From: Armillaria gallica
Taxonomy: Eukaryota > Basidiomycota > Agaricomycetes > Agaricales > Physalacriaceae
Direction: 5' to 3'
Length of the DNA stretch: 64,000 bases
Assembly (NCBI GenBank): GCA_037576215.1
Contig: JBANDB010000010.1
Span: forward strand, 1,054,001 to 1,118,000
A program made the translations under genes and the position numbers. The notes below the pieces were generated by a model. That model was given only the letters and a program-made list of their open reading frames with translations, was not told where the DNA came from and did not search any database. Position 1 is the first letter of the stretch; every line of letters begins with the position of its first letter. Shown here in pieces: positions 48,370 through 59,367 of the stretch.

Positions 48370-50056
48370 TCAAGCAACCACCTAGAGTTAGAAAGGATGA
48401 ATGGCGGGGATGAGAAACGACATTTTGCTACTTACCGGCCAGCCCGTAGAAAAGTCGAGGAGGTTGATGCCAAGCTGAAGAAAGTTAACATACGCATACA
48501 TTGGAACGCTGGGATAAAGATCTTTACGTAGCTGCCCGATGAGGTGTAATAGTCTAAAAGAGCAGCTTAAATACTTGACCAGATAGTCAGATACAGTAAA
48601 CTCACGGTAAACAAGGATAGGTCCGTCGCCGTCTTCGTAAACGTCTTGACCGCCGGGACCGTAGATCTGTGAATAGATAGATAGGCATAAAGGGACTGCT
48701 TTCACGACATCGAGGCATCCGTGTACCTTGTCGTGACTCTCCAAAACAAGGGTTCCTCCGCCCTTAAGAAGAGAGACGCCATCTTGGTCGTAATATGTGC
48801 CAGAGATACTACAAGACCGCCATTAGCATTCAAAGTCTTTATGCGAGAAGTGAACCTCTACCTTGTTGACCTTCCAACACGGATGTTATAGGTGCTGGAC
48901 GTCCCTTCACAGCAGGCATCCCAAGACGTGAAAAGATAGTAGTAGCTTCCGTATTTGTAGATGCTGCTGGCTTCCACGGCGCCATCGTCATCCGTACGTT
49001 CAGCCAACGACGTAACGGAAGAGCTCGCAGAAAGTCCCGTGGACGAGCTGAGCCTGCATACAGTGGGCCAAGAATCAAATAATGCATGCTCAAAGACTTA
49101 CTTGATCATCTTGATACCAGTCCAGAAGCTTCCGAGACTAAGATACCAGGTGCTTCCAGCTATAGCAGAGTTAGAATGCGTTGTGTGAAATTACCAGCGG
49201 ACGAACAAATGAATAAACTGGAAGAGGAGAGGCGAGACTGAGCGAACTTCTTTAAATAGCGAGCAAGCTTACTTGGGATCAATAGCCTAGGATGCTTCGT
49301 TAGAAAGTCTGTTATGGTGAATACCGCGACATACATTATAAGTGTCGCCGGACGAGGTCGATGTTACTAGGCCCTTGTTGGTCCAGGTTCCTAGAAGAGT
49401 ACATCAGCGCAAAGAAGAAATTACTCGGCTGAAAGCGAACCAGGGGCACCAGTCGTTGAAGTTGCCAAGAAGATAGCAGACTAGGCAATGTATTTAACAA
49501 ATAAAAGGCGAGAAGCAATGGGTTTCTGACATACATCCTGGGATCCGAAGCTGGATGCGGCATAGTAAAGCTGGAAACTATGAGGCTGGGTTCGCACTCT
49601 TATTGAAAGTACGTACCCAGAACTTGCTACCATCATAGTAGCAGTCGGGCGCCCACAAATTTCTAGAATCCTCAAATATTGAGAGACAGAAAATAGACGG
49701 ATATGGGACGAATGTAACTACCCGTTGGAAGTACCGGTGTAATCGTCGGTCCAACTCGCACCGTCGGGCCACACCAATCCCTGGTACGTCCACGCTGTCC
49801 TGTCCGTGGACGTGGTAATTGATATACCGACAGCGGTTGCTGCAATGGTGGTGAGGGTAAATTTCAGCACACGACTCGAGGATTCAAGCTTACCGAACAA
49901 GAAGTACTTCCCATTGCTGTCTTTACAGATGGTAGGATCGTGAGTCTCGGTATCACCGGTGACAGTGCCAGGGCCAACATAAGCGCGACCGATACTGGCA
50001 CATGTCAACACGACACATAGGATTTGAAAGAAAGACGAAGCAAGATGGGAAGCCAT
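48370..50056 (-). CDS. GH43 arabinan endo-1,5-alpha-L-arabinosidase-like enzyme, copy 1
   Basis: Many exons on the minus strand, including 49894-50056, 49722-49839, 49617-49662 and 49535-49570. The signal peptide is SSFFQILCVVLTCASIGRA. The five-bladed propeller motifs follow: HDPTICKDSNGKYFLF (catalytic base Asp), GLVWPDGASWTDDYTG, NLWAPDCYYDGSKFW, YYAASSFGS, SAIFLATSTTG, then AIDP, SLGSFWTG, VEASSIYKYGSYYYLFTSW (acid Glu in EAS) and GTSSTYNIRVGRS. It ends LGINLLDFSTGWP plus a final 12-nt exon (VVA-stop). Known relatives are secreted and cut alpha-1,5-arabinan. The gene is divergent from the MDR dehydrogenase, with 588 bases between starts. Introns at the two compared positions, 49571-49616 and 49663-49721, are GT-AG. 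Confidence 0.88.
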
Positions 50057-50644
50057 CGAGGATAGAACTGTCTGCTGAGTGAGCCGAGGGTCGAGTGGCT
50101 TTTATAGAATTCTGGCTGTCTAGATGACCAAGATCTGGAACATTGCTCGCAGCCAAATAAAATTTGAGGAAAAATGCAGGAGAAACTGGAAGATATTAGT
50201 GGGTTGTCGATATGGTGACCAGGCGTCGGTTCCAATCAAGTTCCAGTAGAGCATTCACGCCGCGCGCCGGTACTTCTGGACCTTATTCCTCTGACATCGC
50301 CGAATTGGTGATGTCCTTCCATGATACACATACGGAGAAAACTATGCTTTGTTCTTGTTGGACGTCGAAAACAGAAATGAACAACCGACTTCAGCGGCCC
50401 GAGCGTAGTCCGGGCCGGTGCATGTCCTTTCCATTCCGATCCGAGAATTTGCCATCACCTCTTCTTTAGCACTCACCAGCTTGCATATAGGCCCCCGTGC
50501 TGCGTTTTGACCTGGTTTTTGCGGCCTCGATTCCACGCTTGAGGCCTGTTTTAGCCTGTCGGTCTCTCAACCCTCATCTGACTGAAATCACGCCGATAGC
50601 ATCATATAGAGCAATTATTATTCTGTAAAGTGGATATTTGAACG
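50057..50644. promoter_or_regulatory. Shared upstream region of GH43 copy 1 and MDR dehydrogenase
   Basis: 588 bases between divergent starts. CGG/CCG words occur (for example near 50402 and 50415) and could be regulator sites, but I cannot assign a factor. No gene was seen in it. Confidence 0.4.
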
Positions 50645-52329
50645 ATGTCTGTAGCATCCTCGCAAGTTGCGATACGATTCCACCCTCCTTCATATGATAT
50701 TCGCGTGGAGAACGTTCCTATACCAGAGTGAGCAGAATTTCTAGATGAGGTTCAGATGGAGATTCTCAGTGTTTTATTTTTAGAATTACCCATCCGGACG
50801 ATGCCATCGTTAAAATACATGTAAGTCGGAAAAATCTGTTGGTCCACCTTCCAAGATTCACGGAAATATATTTGTGCTAGTTTTCCGGCCTGTGTGGTAC
50901 GAACGGTCCAGCCTGATGCGTCTTCTGTCCGATGACACGATGATTTTAAGGTAGCGATCTTCATGTGTACAGAGGACACGAAGCCGTTGATAAAATGCAA
51001 GCCAATTTGTCCGTTGCGCAGCCGGCTGGCCTAACACTGACGCGCCTTCTAGTCATACTTGCGGTCATGAGTTCATCGGCCAGGTTGTCAAACTGGGATC
51101 GAGCTTCAGCGTGCATTCCCAAAGACTTCCGACATTGTACGCGAATCTGAAGATTGGGGACAAAGTTGTTTGCCCATTTACTACTAGTTGCGGGGAATGC
51201 CAGTATGTCGAATACATTGTCTGCACATAATCCGAGATCCTCATATGAAATGTTCACAGAATGTGCCGATCAGGATTTACGTGTCGATGCATCCAGAGCA
51301 AACTGTTCGGTTCTCCTGCATTGGAGGGTGCACAAGCGCAGTATATCAGGGTACCGAACGCGGGCGGGACACTGTTCAACCTCAGTGACCCAGACATATG
51401 GCCTTTGTCGACGCCCAAACAAGTTTCCGACAGCTCGCTGCTCCTCTTGGCCGATATCCTCCCCACTGGAATTTTCGCTGTCATTCAAGCGTTGAGCCAT
51501 CCTAAAGTGCTGCCCGTACTGGCGGCGGCGCCTTGGCCACTGCACGACCTGGCGTCAAGCGATATGTTAGGCCTTTTCCCGAAAGAGAACGTCCCTACTT
51601 TTGCCATTGTAGGGCTTGGTCCTGTTGGGGTCTGCGCAACAATAAGCCTACTTGACCAACTCGGAAAACGACAGTTGCCCTCAGGGTTCAGGATCGTCGC
51701 CGTCGATCCTATTGAATCCAGGAGGAACAAGATGCGTTCCATCTACTCCAAAGTCTGTGACTCAAAAGTTCAAAGTCGTGATGTCTTCGTAGTTCAATCC
51801 ATTGAGGAAGCAAAAGAAACTGTGCAGACTTGGACTTCTAGTGTGGGATGTTCTGCTGTTTTAGAGGTTCGTTCATCGTAGTCTTCTTTCGCTTACGATC
51901 TGACTCCTGCGATCAGGTCGTCGGCAACAACAGTGCCCTTGCACTGGCTTACGAGCTTGTCCAGCCATTTGGAACTATCTCCTCTGTCGGTGTGCATGGA
52001 GAACGGCCATTTCCGTTGACTGGGGGACAGCTTTATGATAAGAATGTGTCGTTTGATTTTGGGCGTTGTCCCGTTCGTTCATTGTTTCCTATGGCATTCG
52101 ATCTCCTAAGTGAGTATTTGCTTTCGACCTTTGGTTGTCAACTCACGACCAACATCGTTCGACTTCGGTAGTCGAGCGTCAAGATATATTCGGAGGCGTA
52201 GGCGATGAATCCGGTTTGATTGATAGAATTGTCGGTTTTGATGAGGCGGTAGAGATGTATGCCGCGTTTGATAAGGGCGAGGTCGGCAAGATCGTATTTG
52301 ATCCTTGGAGAAAAAAAATCATAGATTGA
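50645..52329 (+). CDS. Zinc-containing medium-chain dehydrogenase (alcohol dehydrogenase-like)
   Basis: Spliced, stop 52327-52329. The reading is MSVASSQVAIRFHPP, then SGLCGSDLHVYRGHEAVDK (zinc-ligand Cys), CGHEFIGQVVKLG (catalytic-zinc His-Glu), CGECQMCRSGFTCRC (four-cysteine structural zinc lobe), FAIVGLGPVGVCATISLL (Rossmann GLGPVG) and SSVGVHGERPFPLTG. All zinc ligands are present, so an NAD(P)-dependent dehydrogenase of the ADH/FDH/polyol class is expected; the substrate is unknown. The exon before HTCGHEF seems to end at a GC donor (50997-50998). Using the only nearby GT instead would add four residues before the zinc loop. The gene lies between two GH43 genes, 79 bases from the convergent second copy. 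Confidence 0.88.
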
Positions 52330-52408
52330 GTGAATAGACCTAACTGGAGTACGACAAGAAGTATATAGAATGAAACGGCATGCGAAGCAGCGAAAGAGAA
52401 GACTGAAG

Positions 52409-54186
52409 TCACACAACCACCTATAATAGAGTGAATAGACTTGCCCCTGCATTGAAATTGTAATTTTTCTTACCGGCCAGCCGCTGGAAAAGTCCAGCCG
52501 GTTGATGCCCAGCTGGCAGAAGGATCAGTCGGTGAGGATTAGAAGATAGAAGTAGAGTCGGACGTACGAAGCTGCCTGATGATGTATAATAATCTTGGTG
52601 CATGATCAGTCAAAAACGCCAAAAGAAGTTAGGAGCCGGCTAAACATACGGTATACAAGAATGGGGCCATCAGCATCATCCATCAAATCCTGTCCTCCAG
52701 GACCCACGATCTAATGAGCGCTAGTTAAGTTGTTCGCGATGGCACCATTGCCGAAGATACATACGCTGCCGTGCGTGCCCAGAACCAGAGTCCCTCCACC
52801 GGAAGTCAACGCCACGCCCGCTTGGTCAACAAAGCCAGATGTTGGGCTAAGAACGATGATCAGCGAGGTGCGGCTTCAGTAAGTCTGGACATACGATGTG
52901 GATCTTCCAACACGAATATTGTAGGTCGAAGATGTGCCTCGACAGCACAGGTCCCATGACGTGAACAGATAGTAGAAGCTTCCGTGCTTGTATATGACGC
53001 TGGCCTCAATAGCGCCGCCATTGGCTGTGCGCTGAGCAATGGGCGTTACCGAGCTCGTAGAGAGTCCCGTGGATGGAGACACACTACAATAATGCTGAGG
53101 CCAAGGATATATACAAGATAACAGCGACTTACGACTCGACTTTAATTCCGGTCCAAAAGCTTCCCAAAGAAAGATACCAGTTACTGTCGTCTTGATGATG
53201 CTCAGCAGAAATTTGTTCGATGCAGGGATAGACCACTCACTGACTAAAAGGCTTTTGTAATATTAGTACGATACTTCTAAAGCTATCAAGACCACCGATA
53301 AGAAATTTAGTCACACACTTGGGATCGATTGCCTGATGTACAACCGTCAGACAGCCAAAGATGAGAGAAATGTCAACACTAACATTATAGTTATTGCTTG
53401 ATGAGGTTGATGTGACAAGGCCGTGGTTAGTGAAGCTACCTAAATGTGGTATGAGACTACTGGAATATCACAAACGGCGGGAGAGCGACGTACCTGGCAA
53501 ACCGGTCGAAGATGTGGCGTAGAAGATCGCAGACTTAAAACTCGCTGAGGTGAGTATCCTTAACGACAATAATATCCCGTACGTTTTGAGATCCGAAGGA
53601 CGACGCGGCGTAGTAAAGCTAGTTGCTGCTATTCAGCCCAGACCTGGACTACAAACTGTTTCAACGACTTGCATGGAAAACGCCATTCGCGTAATAACAG
53701 TCCGGGGCCCAAAGTGCACTACAAAACAGAAGTTAGTCGTGCATTTGGTGCATGCAACAGTGGAACTGGTGATACATGCCCATTAGATGTGAGCGTAAAA
53801 GCTAGAGACAAATGGTCAGAACATAGATCTTCAAAAAGATTGGGACTGACGATCGGTCCAGCTGGCACCATTAGGCCAGACCAAACCCACAAAAGTGAAC
53901 GCGACCCTATCAGGCGAAGTGCGAATTTCTAGACCAACTCCGGTGGCTGAAACAATCGTTGATTTTGCGTGAGTATACGTCAACGACGGTCGGATACCTT
54001 ACAAAAGACAAAGTATTTTCCGCTGCTGTCTTTGCACATGGTTGGATCATGGACAGCGGTGTTTCCGGTGACAACGCCAGGTCCAACTTGAGCTCTGGTA
54101 ATGCCGAGGAGCAAAAGAAGAAGGGGGCCAAGAGGAAGAGATGCATGGCTGGGGGGTATCGTTCGAAAGCACTTCCGGGCCATCAT
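52409..54186 (-). CDS. GH43 arabinan endo-1,5-alpha-L-arabinosidase-like enzyme, copy 2
   Basis: Paralogue of copy 1 with the same exon plan. The signal peptide is LPLGPLLLLLLGITRAQ. The motifs are HDPTMCKDSSGKYFVF (catalytic Asp), GLVWPNGASWTD, ALWAPDCYYANGVFH, YYAASSFGSQN, SAIFYATSSTG, AIDP, WYLSLGSFWTGIKV, IEASVIYKHGSFYYLFTSWD (acid Glu) and LGINRLDFSSGWP, again ending with a 12-nt exon. One extra intron splits the exon after WTD. Two introns (53619-53672 and 53719-53779) start with GC where copy 1 has GT; no alternative GT donor in the right phase exists. With these accepted the frame is intact and the gene is not a pseudogene. It is divergent from RPAP3, with 427 bases between starts. 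Confidence 0.82.
53619..53672 (-). other. GC-AG intron in GH43 copy 2
   Basis: 54 nt. The minus strand reads CAT, then GCAAGT, ending CTAG before CTTTACTACGCC. Copy 1 has GTACGT at the same codon boundary (49571-49616). Confidence 0.75.
53719..53779 (-). other. GC-AG intron in GH43 copy 2
   Basis: 61 nt. The minus strand reads AATGG, then GCATGT, with a CTAAC branch-like word and a TTTTGTAG end. Copy 1 has GTAGTT at the same place (49663-49721). It is the only phase-2 donor that keeps the conserved LWAPDCYY in frame. Confidence 0.75.
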
Positions 54187-54613
54187 ATTATATATCAGGA
54201 TGGACCAAAGGATAGAATAATAGCACCCGAGAATGTTTAGTGCTCCGAGAATTTTCAGTGCCGAGCGAGCGAAGTGACAGATTTATTCTGATTCCGTATG
54301 GCAACCAGAGCAGATGAGCATGTTTTCGTGTCACGAACGCGATGCAGTACGCCTCCCGGTCCGGTTGCTGGGAATTATAGAGTGGTCGCTACAAATATCC
54401 ATGACTCGTCGCCCCACATGAGGAGAAGCTAGTAGCAAACGCGACGTCACTGCTATTTGCGATCTCTGCCAAAGGAAAGAAATTACGAGGCAATTTCAAT
54501 ATCATCGGCCAATCGTCGGAGGTTGTATGCTTCGATTTCGTTTGGAGGACAGCAGCTTGGGAAGCAAATAAAGTGACAAATATTGCTGCTCTCTCCTACC
54601 TCCATCCTTGAAA
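54187..54613. promoter_or_regulatory. Shared upstream region of GH43 copy 2 and RPAP3
   Basis: 427 bases between divergent starts. An AT-rich TATATAAT word lies immediately next to the GH43 start codon and is too close to act as a normal TATA box if that start is right. No gene was seen. Confidence 0.4.
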
Positions 54614-56062
54614 ATGAGCAGTAAGCAAGCCCAGCTGGACAAGGAAAAGGTGCGCCATTGTATAAATGCTTGCACAAATTATTCTCTCTGATCAAAATTG
54701 CCAGGGAAATGCGGCTTTCAAGGCCGGCGATTACGCGACGGCTGTTGGACACTATTCTTCTGCAATTGTGAACGACCGAAAGGATTACACGCTTCCTTTG
54801 AATCGTGCTGCCGCATACCTCAAGTTAGGCAAGTACGTTTCTTGAACAATTGCATAGCAAGTACTCTTCTCATAGCGCCTGAACATAGGCATGACGACGC
54901 GGAAAGAGATTGCACAACCGTTCTGTCTCTCAATGCATCCAACGCCAAGGCCCTCTTTCGCAGGTCGCAGGCCCGTGTTGGCACAGGAAAACTGAAGGAG
55001 GCTGGAGATGGTTGGTTTGCTTCATACTTGCCCGAGAGGATACTCACCGCAAATACCAGATCTCAGAGCTGCCGCGAAACTGGAACCTTCAAATACGTCC
55101 ATTGCTCAAGAACTAACAAAGGTCACGGATACTCTAAAACGCAAGACTGTTTCCAAGGTAATTTTAAAGTTCAGCAAGAGAATTATGCTCATGATGTATT
55201 TTCAGACTAAACCCATCGATGTTGCACCGAACTCAAAACCAATGCGTCGCAGAATCCCGATAACTATTGTCGATGATACGATTGACAAGCCTCCCTCCGC
55301 CTCTGTGACCTCCTCTATACCTGAGAAGATTGAACCCTCTGCGCGGCCAGCACCGATAAAACGAGTAGAAATACAGCCGAAGCAGGCTCCGAAAGAAGTC
55401 AGTTATACAGCGTCTTTTGTGAGCTTCAGTCTTATTATTAGAACTAGGAACACACATCATCGACTCCCCAAGCGACGTTCAAGGAGGCAAAACGGAGCCG
55501 AGACGACGTGAAGACCACACGCGTGGGTGGAGGTATTTTCAGAAGCAACGGCTCAAATACGATATTCCCCACGAGAGAAGTGACTGTATCTAAATCCAAC
55601 GACGCAAAGGCTACGCCTTCCCATCCCGTGGAGCACGATGTTCCTGCATACACACCCCCGAAGGCGCCTTCAGTTCCTGTGCCCACATCATTATACGACC
55701 TAACAAAAGCTTGGGACGTGCATCGGTCAAGTGAAGAGCGGTACCAAATCATCACAGTAGGTGCAACTGTTTGATCAGTGACAAAACCTGATGTACTCTT
55801 GAAGAGTGTCCCTCCGGCACAACTACCGGCACTTTTCAAGACGTCGCTGGAGCCCAGTTTACTAGCATCCATCCTCGAAACGTTTCTAAATACTTCCAAC
55901 AAAGACAGTGACGTTGTCGCCGGATATCTAGAAGCCTTGTCAAAAGTTCCCAGACTTGGTACGATAATACTGTTTCTGAGTGAAGGAGAGCGTACGGTAC
56001 TGCGGAGGTTAGTAGAGAAGGTAGGCGTAGATAAAGTGAATGTAATATGGCGAAAGGTGTAA
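54614..56062 (+). CDS. RPAP3-like TPR co-chaperone
   Basis: Spliced gene starting MSSKQAQLDKEK and joined to GNAAFKAGDYATAVGHYSSAI. Three TPR helices pairs are visible: AAAYLKLGKHDDAERDC, NAKALFRRSQARVGTGKLKEA and LRAAAKLEPSNTSIAQEL. A disordered proline/lysine-rich linker follows, and then the RPAP3 C-terminal domain: SLYDLTKAWDVHRSSEERYQI, LPALFKTSLEPSLLASIL, AGYLEALSKVPRLGTI and LVEKVGVDKVNVIWRKV. RPAP3 joins Hsp90 to the R2TP complex (Rvb1, Rvb2, Pih1) for assembly of RNA polymerases and snoRNPs in the cytoplasm. The C-terminal domain distinguishes it from the short yeast Tah1. Confidence 0.9.
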
Positions 56063-56129
56063 TAAAGTTGCAGCATTCGGCAAATGCCGGCACCTTGTCT
56101 ATTCACGACCACGTTGTTCCGCGACTACA

Positions 56130-57203
56130 ATGAGCTTCCAGGACATTGAAGCAGGCTACTCCCATCCCGCCACTACCGCGACGTCGTCTGTGCCAAAGTC
56201 AAGCGAGGATGCCGCGTTTCTTTCTCTTCAGTCATCGCTTTCGCTGCAAGTATTCAAGATGAACGCCAATGTACAGGGCATCCTCAAGCTGGTCGACCAG
56301 CTGGGCACAGCGAAGGATTCCGACACCCTCAGGAAGAGCCTGTTTGTGTATTGCTACTGTCGCTCTAATCCTTACCTGAACTGTGGAAATACAGACACGA
56401 TTTGACAGAGAGCACCAGAGCAATGGCCAAACGCGGCTCCGAGGACCTCAAGAAACTGGCCACGCAGCAGTCGAGTCTCGTGTGTAACAGTCTGCTGCCA
56501 TGTCGCTACACGCTTACATCGTCTGCCTCAGCCTCATCAGCGCACGTCGCTCCAGAAGACATCCCATGATTTTCAGATGTCGTTGGCCGCATTTCAACGG
56601 GCGCAGCAAGTCAGTGCCGAGCGTCAGAGGACCGTGGTCGAGGGTGTCAGAATAGCCGTCGAGGAGGAACACCAGTGCGAAACGTTCCTTATTGCGATGA
56701 AATACTCACTGACTATTCTAAAGACATGATGATGAGCAGACTAACTCCCCCGAACAACGCCAAGCTCTGCTACTTCAGAATCAGCTATCACCCCATGAGC
56801 TTGCATATCAAGAATCTCTGATACAAGAAAGGGAAAACGATATTCGGGAGATTGAGACAGGCATTCACGAGCTATCGGAAATATTCCGTGATTTGGGCAC
56901 GCTAGTTGAGCAGCAGGGTGGATTGCTTGGTTCGTTGTCCGTAACCGTCTTATCGTATATCGCTGATTACCGCCTCAGACAATATTGAATCCAACATGTC
57001 CTCAGTAGCAGTCGACACCTCGCGAGCTTCTGAAGAACTCACTACAGCGGCGGAGTACCAACGTAAAGCTGCCCGGAGAGCTGCGTGTCTTATGATTGTG
57101 CTTGTCATCGTGGTGGCGATCGTCTTATTAGCCGTAAGTCACTAAGTGTACTCTACTAGTGGCCATCAGTACTAACCCCTAACGTTTTCAGGTCTTGTCG
57201 TAA
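56130..57203 (+). CDS. Endosomal/vacuolar syntaxin (Qa-SNARE, Pep12/syntaxin-7-like)
   Basis: Several exons. The reading is MSFQDIEAGYSH, the Habc-type helices (QVFKMNANVQGILKLVDQLG, RAMAKRGSEDLKKLA and DFQMSLAAFQRAQQ), then the SNARE helix ESLIQERENDIREIETGIHELSEIFRDLG and LVEQQGGLLDNIESN (central glutamine layer in ELSEIFRDL). A linker and one C-terminal membrane span LMIVLVIVVAIVLLAVLS follow. The final exon is 12 nt (VLS-stop, 57192-57203). As a Qa-SNARE it should mediate fusion at endosomes or the vacuole. The spacing from RPAP3 is 67 bases on the same strand, so the promoter lies in the RPAP3 3' region. Confidence 0.9.
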
Positions 57204-57577
57204 CATTTCTTCGGAAACACGCGTATCATTTTTATACCAGCTATCAAGGTAGTACCCTGCGTTATATTATATAATATTATTAGCGGATATCAAGGCCTAA
57301 GGATCTAAGGCGACATCATGATTCAAGTGCGATAACATTAACTTTTACGACCCAGACGCATTGTCTCCTTCTATCATGAGACCGTGTCGTCTGTCCCTTC
57401 TTGATGGAGCCTAATCTCTTTGTTAGTCTGATACGCCGCCGCCTTCTTGCTCTATCGATTATTTAGCCCAAAGTTTACTTTCGTATCGGAGCGTTATCAG
57501 TGTGCGAATATACACCTATGACCTCATGCAAATTCGTGGCAACTGGGATGTAGTGTTTGAGAATACCAGTTGTGCTT
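57204..57577. other. Intergenic after the syntaxin gene
   Basis: 374 bases, AT-rich near 57260-57280. Probably the syntaxin 3' UTR. No gene was recognised. Confidence 0.5.
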
Positions 57578-57944
57578 CTATGATTCAGCCAGCTTGTCCC
57601 TCATCATCGAACACAGATCACAAATTGCCTTGAAATGCTCAGGGTAGCAAAGGCCCAGCAGCGTCTGGGAGTACGGGTTCAGGGTGGAGATTGACTGATC
57701 CACGAGGTCCAACAATATGAATACTTACCCACAATGCTCCAGAATAGAACGGATTCTTGAGGTTCTTCCGTTGACCTCGATCTCTACCATGTCCTTCCCA
57801 AAGTGCTCCACCGTCGGAACCCGACAATTCAAAGGCTTTCCAGGACGAAGCACGAAGTCGTCTTTCTCCCAAGCATCCTTTCCTCCCAAATTTGCAGTAA
57901 TGGACCCTTCGGTACGTTGGCCGGTTTCTTTCGTGGCAGAGGTA
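57578..57944 (-). pseudogene. Coding-like fragment with a phase mismatch (possible pseudogene)
   Basis: Two stretches on the minus strand read like conserved protein. One ends EKDDFVLRPGKPLNCRVPT, VEHFGKDMVEIEVNG and SRIRSILEHC. The other reads SISTLNPYSQTLLGLCYPE, HFKAICDLCSM and MRDKLAES, then stop. A perfect-looking intron (GTAAGT to ATCAG) lies between them, but exon phases do not match: joining them gives a stop soon after. Upstream the frame is closed by a TGA at about 57950. I do not recognise the family. Either the gene is decayed, an unusual donor is used, or a base is miscalled. It sits head to head with the BTB gene. Confidence 0.45.
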
Positions 57945-58004
57945 CTTCAATTTTTAGTGTAGCATCCGTCGTCTAACTTCTCCCCCCTCCATTTTCCCCC
58001 AGAA

Positions 58005-59367
58005 ATGGAGTGGAATCCGATCATCGACGCTCCTCAGACTAGAAACATGACATCGTTGTATCTGACTCCAGGAAATATAGTGAGTAAACTATGTGATTTC
58101 TGATTGTTTGTTCCAAATTGGATAGGTATCGCACTGCCTGTTGACTCCCTCTACCCCCACCGATTTTGTTTGGGATGTGACAGAATGTGGTCGAGTTCAG
58201 TCAAGCTCTGGAGCCTCTGATACGATAGCCTTTTTTGATGTGAGTGTCATTATGTTGTATTCGTCGTACCAATGTGACCTTTTTGTATTTCAGCGATCAA
58301 GCCAATTGAGCACGGACGTGTTCATAGCGTTCCCTGCGTCCAATCTCCATCCTGCTTTGGATGTGGAGCAGTGCGATAGCACTCAAACAATATATCAAAG
58401 TAGTGGTGGAGTGGCTGTCACCGCACCTCCCGTATGTAGTCTCTTCGCATCTTTCAGTCCGCCATCCTTATATCCCCCCGCAGCTGCCAGACCAGTCATG
58501 CGGCTGCGTGAGCGCCATATCGACCCAGTTCAGTCCTGGCTTTGAGTTCCGTGGAGTTACCTCGGATATGCAGATTGTCTCTTGGGATTCGGTTTTATTC
58601 CACGTACATCGGGAACGACTCCTCGAAGCGTCTTTTAATGGCTTTAACGCACATTTGTACAGTGCAGAGGCCCGCATTGTGGTCCCAGAAAATTCAGATC
58701 TGCTCAATATCATCTTGCACGCGATCTACGGCCTTTCATGCTTACCTTTCCAGCCCAGTGTCGATACGTTGATGGATGCTGTATGCCTATTTCCGAGATA
58801 CGGCTTGAAGGCCAAGGATTACATCTCACCCTCATTACCGCTTTTCAATGACATTCGGTACCAGATGCCACTGTCGCCGCTGTTGACATTCGTCGTATCC
58901 TCGAATCATGAACTTGGGGACCTCGCCGTTCTCGCATCAGCCCATCTCCTCGCTCTGGACATCTCTACCATGAGCGACAAGATGGTCGAATCCATAAACC
59001 CCGTATATCTAAAGCGTCTCTTCGACCTTCAGACCAGCCGGATCAATGCATTCAAACGTCTTCTAGCTGTTCCTCCAGAATCTCACCCAGCTACGCCGAA
59101 ATGCGACTTCATAGCCCAGAAAGCTCTGACTAGGTCCTGGGCATTTTACACCGCGTATATGTTGTGGGATGCCAGGGCAGGTGGGTCGCCGGTTTCTCCT
59201 TGCCGGTTGGTTCTGACGATTTTTTAGATATGACAGCTGGGACGATCGAACGTACGTTCCAAACTCTTGAATGCGACATTCTGTGCGACCTGTGCAAGGA
59301 CTGTCTGAAAAAGCGCGTCAAGAGCATCGTTATTGAATGGTCAGAGCTGAAGGTAGGAGGCAGATGA
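58005..59367 (+). CDS. BTB/POZ-domain protein of the mushroom-expanded type
   Basis: Five exons (58005-58079, 58126-58239, 58294-58431, 58484-59180, 59228-59367) sum to 1164 nt, giving 387 residues. The reading is MEWNPIIDAPQTRNMTS, a beta-rich N-terminal part (VSHCLLTPSTPTDFVWDVTEC), then the BTB core: VTSDMQIVSWDSVLFHVHRERL, NIILHAIYGLSCLPF and LMDAVCLFPRYGL. A helical C-terminal region carries a paired-cysteine end (ECDILCDLCKDC). The BTB fold supports dimerisation or cullin-3 binding. Agaricomycetes carry many such proteins, and the function of this kind is unknown. The start could instead be Met at 58047. Confidence 0.8.

Noticed and set aside
52409..54186. Calling GH43 copy 2 a pseudogene because its frame seems broken around 53620-53780
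   Set aside because: Accepting two GC-AG introns at the positions of GT-AG introns in copy 1 restores a complete reading frame with all catalytic motifs.
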